Shown here piece by piece: positions 55,059 through 63,792 of a DNA stretch of 64,000 nt (within the stretch, counting starts at the first letter, position 1; each line of letters starts with the position of its first letter). The DNA comes from Flavihumibacter petaseus NBRC 106054 (GTDB lineage Bacteria; Bacteroidota; Bacteroidia; Chitinophagales; Chitinophagaceae), in NCBI RefSeq assembly GCF_000974785.1, contig NZ_BBWV01000001.1, positions 1,240,001 through 1,304,000 on the forward strand, read 5' to 3'. Under the pieces are notes generated by a model. The model was not told the origin of the DNA, did no database searches, and was given only the letters and a program-made list of their open reading frames with translations. The position numbers and the translations under genes are program-made.

Positions 55059-58000
55059 TTAAAATTTGAGGTTGACGCCGAAAGCATAGGTTCTTGATAG
55101 CGGATAGTAGCCACCTTCGGGATCAAATCCAGGGTAACCGGAAATCGTTGCGAGGTTCTGCGCAGACACATACACCCGCAGGTAGTTGATTTTTGCCTTA
55201 GCCAGTACAACTGCCGGGATACTGTAACCAACCTGCACGTTCTGGATCTTCAGGTAGGATGCTTTCTTTAACCAATAACTGGAATACCGGGTATCGTTGG
55301 ACGTGTATTGCGTGCTGAGTCGCGGATAGCTTGCATCCGGATTGTCAGGTGTCCAGCTATCCAATGCCCAGGGGCGTGCGTTCTGCGAAAGATAGAAAGC
55401 CCAGCCCTCATATCCGCTGATATAACGGTAGTTGTTCAGGCTGCCATAGACATTGGCCGACAGGTCAAAATTCTTCCAGCCGAAATTGATGTTGGATCCG
55501 TAACGGACAGGCACTTTATCATTCAGCACCATCCTATCATCACCGTCGATAATACCTGATTTGTTGATATCAGCGAATTTGATATTACCGGGAAACACGT
55601 TGGCGCCCTGGTTCTGGCTGGCCACATCTGCAGCATCCTTAAACAATCCTGTTGCCTGTAATCCGTAAGGCAGGTTGAGCTGTCCACCTACTTTTGTGTA
55701 GGTGTTTCCGGAAATGATATAGTCCACTCCATCGCCGATATACTTCACTTTGTTTTTAGAGTATCCCACATTGAAATCAATTCCCCAGTTGAAGTCTTTG
55801 CGGCTATCGCGATAAGCTACCAGGAATTCAAATCCGCTGTTGTCCATGGCGAAAAGGTTTCGAACCGGACCAGCCAATCCAAATTCATCCGGAACCAGTG
55901 GTGCGGTCAGGATGTTTTCGCGCTGGTTGTAGAAATAGTCGGCACTGATGCTGATCTTCTGACGGAAAAGCCCGAGATCAATGCCAATATTTGACTGCTT
56001 TGCTCTTTCCCAGGTGATATTCGGATCAATCGCCACATTGTTATAGGCACCGGGAACGATCGCGCCATTGAAACCATAGATCTGCGGATTGTAGGCGAGC
56101 ACCTGTGCGGTAGCGTAGGCACTCACTTTTTCAGCATCGCCCAGGATCCCCCAGGATCCCCTGACCTTCAGCTGCGATATGGCAGGTACGTGAAAGAATG
56201 CTTCCTTGTGCACATTCCATCCTGCAGAAAAAGAAGGGAAAACGCCCCAGCGATGCCCTTCTGCAAAACGGGAAGAACCATCCGCCCGCACATTTACCTG
56301 GAAGAGATATTTGCCGGCATAATCATAATTCAGCCTGCCGAATACCGACTGAATGGCTACATCCGTTGCACTGCCCGTACTGCGCTGATTGGCAGCTGAA
56401 CCGGTATTCAGCACATTCACATCGTTGAAGGGAAGGTTATCCCGGAAACCGGAAAAGTTATCGGTTTTGTAATACTCCTGTGAATACCCCGCCAGCAATT
56501 TGATGTTGTGATCGCCCTTGCTGACCAGGTAGTCTGTAGTGAGCTGGAGTGTATTCCTCCAGCTGGAAGAATAGGATTCCGTCAGGTTGGTAACAAGGTT
56601 CTGCTTTTTGGCAATATTGCCTTCTTCATCATAAAGGAAATAGCTCAATACCCTGTCTGAGGTGCGCTGATCGAGTGAGTTGCGCGAGAAATTTCCCTTG
56701 ATGTTCCAGTTTTTCAAAGGCGAATATGTCAAACCGATTACCGTAAATAATTCCGTATATCTGCTCTGGTTGTAGCCACCTTCATTTACCCCGGCAACAG
56801 GGTTGTTTACAAAAGACGAGCCTACACCGAACTGTCCGCTTTTGGTGCGGATGGCACTTATCGGTGCAGCGCGCGCTGCGGCAACCTGCCAGCTTTCCGT
56901 GCCACCCTGCGGCTGATCGATGAAAGTCTGTGTATACTGAAGGTTCGCATCCAGCGTCAGCTTTTCAGAGATTTTAATGGAGAGGTCGGGCCGCACAATA
57001 AACTTGGTGTAGTCATTGTTCGGCAAGGTGCCATCCTGGTAATCATATGAACCGGCGATACGATAAATAACTTTCTCACTGGAACCGGAAACGGCAACCG
57101 ACTGGTTGGTCAGCAGGCTTCTTTTTTTATAGATCTCGCGATACCAGTCGTTATCGGAATATTTACCGGCAGCAAGATCTGCCAATCCCTGTTCACCATA
57201 CAAGGGCGGCTTGCCATCGTTGACCAGTGTCTGATCCCAAAGTTTCATGTAGTCGGCGGATCCAACGAAATCAATCTGGAACTGAGGTTGCTGGAGGCTG
57301 ATGTTTGAATTTACTTCCACTTCTGTTTTCGCACCTTTACGGCCGCGTTTGGTGGTGATCAGCACAACTCCGTTTGCCGCGCGGGATCCATAAATAGAAG
57401 CTGAAGCGGCATCTTTCAATACTGATACGGATTCAATATCATTCGGGTTCAGGGTATAGATGTTACCCGGAAATCCGTCGATGATCACCAGTACACCTGA
57501 ACTGCCGCCAATGGTGGAAACACCGCGGATATTCAGGCTGGCACCGGAACCCGGCGCGCCGCTGCTTTTGGCGACATTGAGCCCCGGAACAGCGCTGGCC
57601 AGCAATTCCTGCACGTTGGTGACTGGCCTGGCGGGCATTGTTTTGGAAATATTCACGGTACCAACGGCACCAGTTAGGTCGGCCTTGCGCTGGGTACCGT
57701 ATCCAATTACAACAATCTCTTCCGTTTTGGTTTCCTTTATCCTGAGGGTTACCTGGATATTCTCTTCTCCTGACACTTTGATCTCTGTTGCATCGAAGCC
57801 TACATAGCTGATCACCAGCGTGATGCCGCGCTCCGTTGTGGCCAGCACAAAATATCCGGCTTCATCGGTTGACGTCCCGATATCTGTGCCTTTGATCCGC
57901 ACACTGGCACCGGAAAGCGGCTTTCCTTCGCTATCGGTCACCCTTCCTTTCAGTTCAGTTACAACCGGCGCAACAGTCACTTCCAGGGGATGTTTATTCG

Positions 58001-58358
58001 CATCTGCCTTAATGTATATGGTTTTGTCAATCACCGTATAGTTCAACGCCAGGTTCCGGAAACATTTGTCCAGCACTTCCTGCAACGGAACATCCTTTAC
58101 GGTAAGATCCATTTTTCCCATGCCTGTGAGCAGTTCATCTTCAAAAAAGAACTGGTAACCGGTCTGCCGGTGGATCTCCCGGAAGATTTTTTTCATGGGT
58201 GCCCCTTTCGCATTCAGGGTGACCTTCTGGCCGAACCCCCTGGCACTCACCTGCAGGCATGCCGCCAGCAGAATAATGGCAGTCAGCTTCATAATCAGCA
58301 GCATTTTCTTCTTTGCTTCCCTCAAACCAGGGGGGAAGCAACGAACCGTTAAATTCAT
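55059..58358 (-). CDS. susC: SusC/RagA-family TonB-dependent transporter with N-terminal STN domain
   Basis: 1099 residues from the ATG at 58358; the ~20-residue basic stretch before the hydrophobic signal core (LTAIILLAACLQVSARGFGQ) is normal for this family in Chitinophagaceae. Domains: STN (secretin/TonB short N-terminal) at about 50-115, with MKKIFREIHRQTGYQFFFED; a carboxypeptidase-regulatory-like domain at about 135-215; TonB plug with VVIGYGTQRKADLTGAV, the SusC-typical LNIRGVSTIGG, VSVLKDAASASIYGSRAANGVVLITTK; then the barrel. The STN domain indicates that it signals to the FecR anti-sigma factor encoded just upstream. It imports the substrate bound by SusD. Confidence 0.93.
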   Translation of the reverse strand: MNLTVRCFPPGLREAKKKMLLIMKLTAIILLAACLQVSARGFGQKVTLNAKGAPMKKIFREIHRQTGYQFFFEDELLTGMGKMDLTVKDVPLQEVLDKCFRNLALNYTVIDKTIYIKADANKHPLEVTVAPVVTELKGRVTDSEGKPLSGASVRIKGTDIGTSTDEAGYFVLATTERGITLVISYVGFDATEIKVSGEENIQVTLRIKETKTEEIVVIGYGTQRKADLTGAVGTVNISKTMPARPVTNVQELLASAVPGLNVAKSSGAPGSGASLNIRGVSTIGGSSGVLVIIDGFPGNIYTLNPNDIESVSVLKDAASASIYGSRAANGVVLITTKRGRKGAKTEVEVNSNISLQQPQFQIDFVGSADYMKLWDQTLVNDGKPPLYGEQGLADLAAGKYSDNDWYREIYKKRSLLTNQSVAVSGSSEKVIYRIAGSYDYQDGTLPNNDYTKFIVRPDLSIKISEKLTLDANLQYTQTFIDQPQGGTESWQVAAARAAPISAIRTKSGQFGVGSSFVNNPVAGVNEGGYNQSRYTELFTVIGLTYSPLKNWNIKGNFSRNSLDQRTSDRVLSYFLYDEEGNIAKKQNLVTNLTESYSSSWRNTLQLTTDYLVSKGDHNIKLLAGYSQEYYKTDNFSGFRDNLPFNDVNVLNTGSAANQRSTGSATDVAIQSVFGRLNYDYAGKYLFQVNVRADGSSRFAEGHRWGVFPSFSAGWNVHKEAFFHVPAISQLKVRGSWGILGDAEKVSAYATAQVLAYNPQIYGFNGAIVPGAYNNVAIDPNITWERAKQSNIGIDLGLFRQKISISADYFYNQRENILTAPLVPDEFGLAGPVRNLFAMDNSGFEFLVAYRDSRKDFNWGIDFNVGYSKNKVKYIGDGVDYIISGNTYTKVGGQLNLPYGLQATGLFKDAADVASQNQGANVFPGNIKFADINKSGIIDGDDRMVLNDKVPVRYGSNINFGWKNFDLSANVYGSLNNYRYISGYEGWAFYLSQNARPWALDSWTPDNPDASYPRLSTQYTSNDTRYSSYWLKKASYLKIQNVQVGYSIPAVVLAKAKINYLRVYVSAQNLATISGYPGFDPEGGYYPLSRTYAFGVNLKF

Positions 58359-58365
58359 AACTTTG
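58358..58365 (+). promoter_or_regulatory. Opposite-strand -7 element at the susC start codon
   Basis: TAACTTTG on the plus strand is a perfect -7 match. It would drive rightward transcription away from susC, towards the terminator at 58443-58473. No -33 TTG was found at normal spacing. Confidence 0.4.
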
Positions 58366-58371
58366 TTTTGG

Positions 58372-58475
58372 TTGGGTTAAACAATAGGTCGAATCCCGGC
58401 TTTGCCGGATGCACATCAACCTGTATTAATAACTCTCCTTATACCGTCCTGACTTCCACTCAGGGCGGTTTTTAT
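58372..58475 (+). ncRNA. Candidate antisense RNA between susC and fecR
   Basis: Predicted from a plus-strand -7 element (58358-58365) followed about 80 bases later by a canonical plus-strand terminator. The region contains a CCGGC-TTT-GCCGG hairpin (58396-58408) and no open frame. Both neighbouring genes are on the minus strand, so the RNA would be antisense to the susC leader and touch the fecR end. PUL-linked cis-antisense RNAs near susC (DonS type) are known in Bacteroides. No expression evidence exists here. Confidence 0.35.
58443..58473 (+). terminator. Intrinsic terminator, plus-strand orientation
   Basis: ACCGTCCTGA (58443-58452) pairs with TCAGGGCGGT (58460-58469, one T-G pair) around a 7-base loop, then TTTTTATTT. 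The T run exists only on the plus strand, although no plus-strand gene lies upstream. On the minus strand it is a plain hairpin right after fecR. Confidence 0.7.
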
Positions 58476-59689
58476 TTGAGTTTATCGCCTTGGGAATTTG
58501 CCTGGCCAACAGTAATTTTCCTGCCTTCGATGGTGAACCGTATACCGGCTCTTTCCATAATTTTCAGGACCTCCGAAATATTGAGGTTCCTGCCAACAAT
58601 GCCTGTAAAATGTTTGTCTGATTGTTTGCCTTCGTATTGAACTTCCACATTATACCACCGTTCCAGTTCACGCATGATCTGCTGAACATCCGACCCGTTA
58701 AAAATGAACTGGCCATTTTTCCATGCCATCACTTCCTCCACATCAATATCATCCACAACGGCGATCGCATCCTGATCTTGCTTTCCGTTCTGCTGCGCGA
58801 TTGCCTGCTGACCAGGTGCAAGCAAACAGGAGCGTGACTGCCGGCTGAACTTTACCGCACCTTCCAGCAGGGTGACCTTCATGTTTTTTTCATTGGAATA
58901 CGCATTGATGTTGAAATGGGTTCCCAGCACGCGGACCTGTGCATCGTTGCCGGGGCAATTCACATAGAAAGGCCGGGACTGATCTTTCGCTATTTCGAAA
59001 TATCCTTCACCAGATAGTTCTACTTTTCTATCAGCGCCCGGAAAGGATACCGGGTATTTCAATGTGCTGTTGCTGTTGATCCAGACAACAGAGCCGTCGG
59101 CCAGCGTGAGGTGAATCGGCTTGCTTCCTTTTGGATTGATCAGGGTATTTACCTGTTCAGCACCGGCAGCCGCTCCTGTTTTTTGTGCATATACGATATC
59201 GCCGTTCCCTTTTCTGAATAGCTGCACTGATCCTTGTTGCAGGATCATTCCTTCTCCGGCCTTATCCAATTCAATACGGCGGCCATCTGCCAGCACCACC
59301 ACTGCCTTGCTGCTGTCCGGCGCCGAAATATCGGCACGGGTTTGATTTACTTCAGCAATCACCTGCTCCTTACCGTTCTCTCTTTGATGCAACAGCAGGT
59401 AGCCACCAACAGCCGATCCAGCGAGGATGACGGAAGCCGCTGCAATGCGAACAATTCTTCTTCGGGAAAGGGGAATGACTTTCGCCGGCTGATCGCGGTT
59501 GTCAAGAATCTGCCGGAATATTTTTTCCTTTATGGCATCCTTCTCCGACGCATCACCGAATACATTTTCCCGCTCCTCTACAGAATCATACCATTTTTCC
59601 ACGCGGGCGGTTTCTTCTTCTTCACTGCGGCCTTTGAGGTAATTCCGGATGGAGCTGAGTGCATTTTTATAGCGAAACTTCAGGGGCAT
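58472..59689 (-). CDS. fecR: FecR-family anti-sigma factor
   Basis: 405 residues. A cytosolic N-terminal part (about 1-78) with AVEKWYDS-like helices binds the sigma factor. One membrane segment follows (residues ~80-103, AAASVILAGSAVGGYLLL). The periplasmic FecR domain comes next, with GSKPIHLTLADGSVVWINSNSTLKYPVSF-type core (its GEGYFEIAKD, RVLGTHFNINAY and VTLLEGAVKF parts are characteristic). A C-terminal STN-like DUF4974 region follows with WYNVEVQYEG and GNLNISEVLKIMERAG-like text. It receives the signal from the STN domain of SusC and controls the ECF sigma factor encoded 52 bases upstream. Confidence 0.92.
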   Translation of the reverse strand: MPLKFRYKNALSSIRNYLKGRSEEEETARVEKWYDSVEERENVFGDASEKDAIKEKIFRQILDNRDQPAKVIPLSRRRIVRIAAASVILAGSAVGGYLLLHQRENGKEQVIAEVNQTRADISAPDSSKAVVVLADGRRIELDKAGEGMILQQGSVQLFRKGNGDIVYAQKTGAAAGAEQVNTLINPKGSKPIHLTLADGSVVWINSNSTLKYPVSFPGADRKVELSGEGYFEIAKDQSRPFYVNCPGNDAQVRVLGTHFNINAYSNEKNMKVTLLEGAVKFSRQSRSCLLAPGQQAIAQQNGKQDQDAIAVVDDIDVEEVMAWKNGQFIFNGSDVQQIMRELERWYNVEVQYEGKQSDKHFTGIVGRNLNISEVLKIMERAGIRFTIEGRKITVGQANSQGDKLK

Positions 59690-59741
59690 AAAAACTAAAT
59701 ACCCGAAGAAGCCTCCGGGTACCAGTCCCCGTCAAAAAAAA

Positions 59742-60302
59742 TCAGAAAAAAAGTTGGAACAGCTGGTATTTGCTTAATTGCTGCCGCAGGCGTTTGACGG
59801 CTGCATGGAGGGTGTTCTTTACCGTTTGCTCAGAAAGGCTCAGTTGTTGTGCAATTTCACCGACAGGAAGGTTGTCAACGCGGCGTAACTGGTAGATCTC
59901 CTGCATCCGGGGTGGCAGCAGGGAGAGTTCCCTTGCCAGTTGCTGTTGCAGTTCGCGAAAACTCATGTATTCTTCTGCTGACACAGTCGTCTGTTCCAGC
60001 ATACTAAGATCAAGTGGCAGGGTTATTCCCCGCCTGGCCTGGCGCTCCACTCTTTTAATAATGCTGTATTTCAGTGCGGTGAAAAGGTAATAAGACAGGG
60101 ATTCCTGCACGTCGATCGTCTGCCTGTTCCGCCAGAGGCTGATAAAAATCTCCTGGATTACATCCTGTGCATCTGCATCATTACCCAGCCGGCTAAGCGC
60201 TTTTTTGTACAAAGGTTCCCAGTACCGCTCATAGAGCAGCCGAAATCCTTCTTCCGCATCAGTAATGCACAACAACTCTTTATCGCTACGGCAATCAGGC
60301 AT
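59742..60302 (-). CDS. ECF RNA polymerase sigma factor of the FecI/PUL type
   Basis: 186 residues. Sigma region 2 shows FRLLYERYWEPLYKKAL and DAQDVIQEIFISLWRNR. Region 4 is a helix-turn-helix with LLPPRMQEIYQLRRVDNLPVGEIAQQLSLSEQTVKNTL (core GEIAQQLSLSEQTVKNTLH). It is the first gene of the sigma-FecR-SusC-SusD cascade and should direct transcription of susC and the following genes when the substrate is sensed. A 7-bp perfect inverted repeat lies 42 bases upstream of its start. Confidence 0.92.
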   Translation of the reverse strand: MPDCRSDKELLCITDAEEGFRLLYERYWEPLYKKALSRLGNDADAQDVIQEIFISLWRNRQTIDVQESLSYYLFTALKYSIIKRVERQARRGITLPLDLSMLEQTTVSAEEYMSFRELQQQLARELSLLPPRMQEIYQLRRVDNLPVGEIAQQLSLSEQTVKNTLHAAVKRLRQQLSKYQLFQLFF

Positions 60303-60343
60303 AATTCTTCCCAGTCAGGCAATTCGTTTATACAGGCAACTGC

Positions 60344-60364
60344 GCCAAACTAGTGAAGTTTGGC
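60344..60364. promoter_or_regulatory. Inverted repeat upstream of the ECF sigma gene
   Basis: GCCAAAC and GTTTGGC flank a 7-base spacer. Within it, on the minus strand, lies TAGTTTGG, close to a -7 element. An operator or autoregulatory site for the sigma gene is possible. Confidence 0.35.
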
Positions 60365-60418
60365 AGATTGCCGTTTACGGAAACGATTGCGTAAAAAGAT
60401 GCCTGGGGTTTACCCAAC

Positions 60419-63400
60419 CTACTTCACCCCGAAGCGGATGGCCTCCCATTTCACTTCAGCCTTCTCTGCCTCGTCAAGGTCTTTCACCACCAGGAATACC
60501 TGGTGTTCCCTGCCGTCAGTAACCGGGCTCAACGCGATCCGGGGCGACTTATCGGTTCCTTTCAGCACGGCACTACCCAACACTTTTCCATCGGGTGCAT
60601 CGAGGTGCAGGGAAATTTCATATCCTTTTTCCAGTGAACCTTTCCAGCTGAATACCGGCGTTGCCGACAATATGCCTGTAAGGTCAAAACTTCCGAGTTC
60701 TTTATTGCCGGAGGAAAGGAAGGTCCAGTCAACTTTTACCACCGGACTTACCAGCACGGCAACTGCAGTGGAGGAAAGTGACTTCACATTTGCGCCGCCT
60801 TTATCGGTATAGGAAGCGGTGAGCACCAGGGCCGATCCGTCAGCGGCTTTTGCCGGATTTGGTGAAACGCTTCCGGAAGCTGGCAAAGATTTCTGGGTTG
60901 GGCCGCCACTCAAACTCCTGATCCAGCTGACGATCAGCATCGCATCATCTGTCTTCAGGTTGGGGTGTGCTGCCATTGCCACTTCTCCCCATACGCCGCT
61001 ACCACCCTTAATGATTTTGTTGGCGAGATATTCTGAAGCGTCGGCCTTCCCTTTATATTTAGCCGCAACAGCTGCGTAAGAGGGACCAATCGATTTTTCA
61101 TCCTGCTTATGACAACTCTTACAATCCAGGCTGCTCACAAGCCCCTTGCCCATCATCAGTCCACTCACCTGCTGATGACCCAGTTGCGCCCCGGCTTTGT
61201 CCAGCCCCTGCTGGTATTCGGCAGATACAAACAGTCCCTCTGCCGGTGATCCTGAATTTTTCAATGCCGGCTCTTCGGCATCCAGTAATCCTACACCATA
61301 CTGAACGGGCACACCCGGGAAATAAAAGGTTTTGTTGCCACTCACACTGATGTTCACCTGCGGTGCTGTATTGCCCGCTACCACATCTGCCGGCGTGGCT
61401 TTGGAAGACAGTTTCGCAGCGTCCGTTACGGTCACATTCACCACATAGTCTCCACCCTTCTTATATACGTGGTCAACTTTCGGCTCTTTGGTTTGCAGTT
61501 TTGTGCCGTCGCCCATATCCCAGTCAAACGAAAGTGCTTCGCCTTCGGGATCACGCGCTTCAACTGTAGCCGTCACCGCAAGCGGCAGGGCGCCTGAAGT
61601 TTTGTCAAGTGTTACCGCACCGGCTTTCGGTGCCCGGTTACCGCCATTGTAGTCGATCCTTGACAATCCCGCATCGGCATTTTTCGTGAACCAGCCGGTG
61701 CCGTATTCCAGCATATAAATCCTTCCGTCTGAACCTACTTCCATATCGATTACACCATTCAGTTTGGTATGTTCCATGAAGGGTTCCATTTTGTAGTAGT
61801 CGCCGTTTTCCTTCATGGTCACCACCTTGACCCAGTTCCTGATCCAGTCATAGAAGAAAAGTTTCCCGTTGAAATAATCAGGCAGGCGTGTTGCCGCAGG
61901 GAACATGTCAGTATAGTAAACCGGACCGGCCATGGCGTTTCTGCCGCCGGTACGTACAGACGGGAAATCAGGTGATGGTCCGTAAGGGTACCAGATAAAT
62001 GCAGGCTGCGCTGCTGAAAGGTCTTTAATACCGGTGTTGTTCCTCGACGCATTGATTACTTTGTTCGCAGTAAACGCCGGGCCGCTTTGCCCTGTCGCAT
62101 AATCATACTGGTGGTAAGCATAGTTGTTGCCCACAAAGTAGGGCCATCCGAAATTACCTGCTGTCCTGGCCTGGTTCAGCTCGTCGTAACCACGCGGTCC
62201 GCGCGTGCTGAGGCTGTCCTCGCCGGCATCCGGCCCCACTTCACCCCAGTAGAGATAGCCGTTTTTCTGATCAACAGAAATACGGTAAGGATTCCGGTTC
62301 CCCTGTACATAGATCTCCCCTCTCGTACCGGGTTTGTTTTTCGGATACAGGTTACCGTCGGGAATACTATAAGTGGCATTGGGATTGATCCGGATCCGCA
62401 AGATCTTACCCCGCAGGTCATTGGCATTCCCGGAAGAGCGGCGGGCATCATATTGCTGGTGACCGGGACGGTCATCCAGGGGCGCATAGCCATGGTTCAC
62501 ATAAGGCTGGCCGGGTTCATCAAATGGCGTGGAGTTGTCACCTGTTGATACATACAGCAGTCCATCTTTGTCAAACGCAATAGAACCGCCGGTATGGCAG
62601 CAGATGTCGCGCTGGGAATAGAACTCCAGTACCGTCCGCTCCGTGGCCATATTCAGCGAATCGCCTTCCATGGTGAAGCGGGAAAGACGGTTGACGGAAG
62701 TATCGGCGGGACTGTAAAAAATATAGACGTAGTGGTTCTTTGCAAAATCAGGATCTGCCTTTATGCCGAGAACGCCTTCTTCTGCATTCACATTCGGCGC
62801 ATTGGATTTAAAGTATGCTTCCAGAAATCCGGCCTGGCGGGCAATGCTGTCGCCATGTTTCACCAGCATAATCTCGCCGCGGCGTTGCGCTACCAGCACA
62901 TCCAGGTTGGGCAGGATGGTCATTTCCGTAGGCTCATAAAACTGCCCGCGCACCAGCTGTGTTTTGGTAAATCGGTCTTCATCCGGCACATTCATCGTGT
63001 GTGCCTTACCGTAATCCAGCGGTTTGCCATCGCCCATGGCATATTGAATGCCACCCAGCAGGTGCTGGAGATACATCGGCTCCTTGTAGGATTCGTTGGT
63101 ATGTCCCAGGTTGGTATAGAAAGCGCGACCGCCATCAAACTCGTGAAACCAGCTGAGCGGGTGGTTGGTGCCGTTCTTGCCACCATGATAACTGTTCTCG
63201 TCAACGGTGATCAGAACCGTAGTATTTTTGTTCAGTTTTTTGAAACTGTAATACTCATCGGTGCGCTGCCAGGGTGAAGGCAGTTTTGCCGTGGCCGGAT
63301 GATTTTTGTCTTTTACCGTAAGGATGGCCTGCTGAACATTGGGGAAGGTATCGTTAATGCCGGGGTGATCGAGAAAATAGCCGCCGACAAGATCGCCATA

Positions 63401-63769
63401 CCAGCCCCAGTCGTATTCGGTATCTGCTGCTGCGTGCACGCCAACAAATCCACCGCCTGCCTGGATATAGCGTTCAAAGGCATTTTCCTGGTACTGGTCG
63501 AGTACATCGCCGGTGGTATTGAGGAACACAACGGCGTTATAATGTTTCAGGCTGTCGTCGGTAAAATACTTCGCATCAGAAGTTGTGTCAACACTGAAGC
63601 CGTTTTCTGCACCCAGTTTCCAGATAGCCTGCTGGCCATCACCGATAGAGGCGTGGTGCCAGCCGTTGGTTTTGCTGAATACCAGTACACGGGGTGAAGC
63701 TTTTTGGGAACAGCCGGCCCAGCCCAGCAATAAAAGGGCGGAGAGGCAATAGGCAAGAACAGATCGCAT
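60419..63769 (-). CDS. Lipoprotein fusion: ThuA-like, sugar-dehydrogenase, PKD and cytochrome c domains
   Basis: 1116 residues. Lipobox GWAGC (Cys20). Domains in order: ThuA-like glutamine-amidotransferase fold at about 28-245 (VLVFSKTNGWHHASI, GFVGVHAAADTEYDW); glucose/sorbosone-dehydrogenase propeller at about 265-690 (MTILPNLDVLVAQRRGEI, CCHTGGSIAFDKDG, NGYLYWGEVGPDAG, YDELNQARTAGNFGWPY); PKD domain at about 705-790 (DPEGEALSFDWDMGDG); cytochrome c at about 880-965 with haem site CKSCH; and a C-terminal beta domain of ~130 residues. Such proteins oxidise sugars or glycosides at the cell surface and pass electrons to haem. The gene is 23 bases after cysS in the same direction. Confidence 0.85.
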   Translation of the reverse strand: MRSVLAYCLSALLLLGWAGCSQKASPRVLVFSKTNGWHHASIGDGQQAIWKLGAENGFSVDTTSDAKYFTDDSLKHYNAVVFLNTTGDVLDQYQENAFERYIQAGGGFVGVHAAADTEYDWGWYGDLVGGYFLDHPGINDTFPNVQQAILTVKDKNHPATAKLPSPWQRTDEYYSFKKLNKNTTVLITVDENSYHGGKNGTNHPLSWFHEFDGGRAFYTNLGHTNESYKEPMYLQHLLGGIQYAMGDGKPLDYGKAHTMNVPDEDRFTKTQLVRGQFYEPTEMTILPNLDVLVAQRRGEIMLVKHGDSIARQAGFLEAYFKSNAPNVNAEEGVLGIKADPDFAKNHYVYIFYSPADTSVNRLSRFTMEGDSLNMATERTVLEFYSQRDICCHTGGSIAFDKDGLLYVSTGDNSTPFDEPGQPYVNHGYAPLDDRPGHQQYDARRSSGNANDLRGKILRIRINPNATYSIPDGNLYPKNKPGTRGEIYVQGNRNPYRISVDQKNGYLYWGEVGPDAGEDSLSTRGPRGYDELNQARTAGNFGWPYFVGNNYAYHQYDYATGQSGPAFTANKVINASRNNTGIKDLSAAQPAFIWYPYGPSPDFPSVRTGGRNAMAGPVYYTDMFPAATRLPDYFNGKLFFYDWIRNWVKVVTMKENGDYYKMEPFMEHTKLNGVIDMEVGSDGRIYMLEYGTGWFTKNADAGLSRIDYNGGNRAPKAGAVTLDKTSGALPLAVTATVEARDPEGEALSFDWDMGDGTKLQTKEPKVDHVYKKGGDYVVNVTVTDAAKLSSKATPADVVAGNTAPQVNISVSGNKTFYFPGVPVQYGVGLLDAEEPALKNSGSPAEGLFVSAEYQQGLDKAGAQLGHQQVSGLMMGKGLVSSLDCKSCHKQDEKSIGPSYAAVAAKYKGKADASEYLANKIIKGGSGVWGEVAMAAHPNLKTDDAMLIVSWIRSLSGGPTQKSLPASGSVSPNPAKAADGSALVLTASYTDKGGANVKSLSSTAVAVLVSPVVKVDWTFLSSGNKELGSFDLTGILSATPVFSWKGSLEKGYEISLHLDAPDGKVLGSAVLKGTDKSPRIALSPVTDGREHQVFLVVKDLDEAEKAEVKWEAIRFGVK

Positions 63770-63792
63770 GAATTGATAGTTGACGGGGAACG

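Noticed and set aside
55055-55231. Upstream extension of the susD frame
   Set aside because: It lies inside susC and would destroy the lipoprotein signal peptide; the ATG at 55054 gives a standard SusD start.
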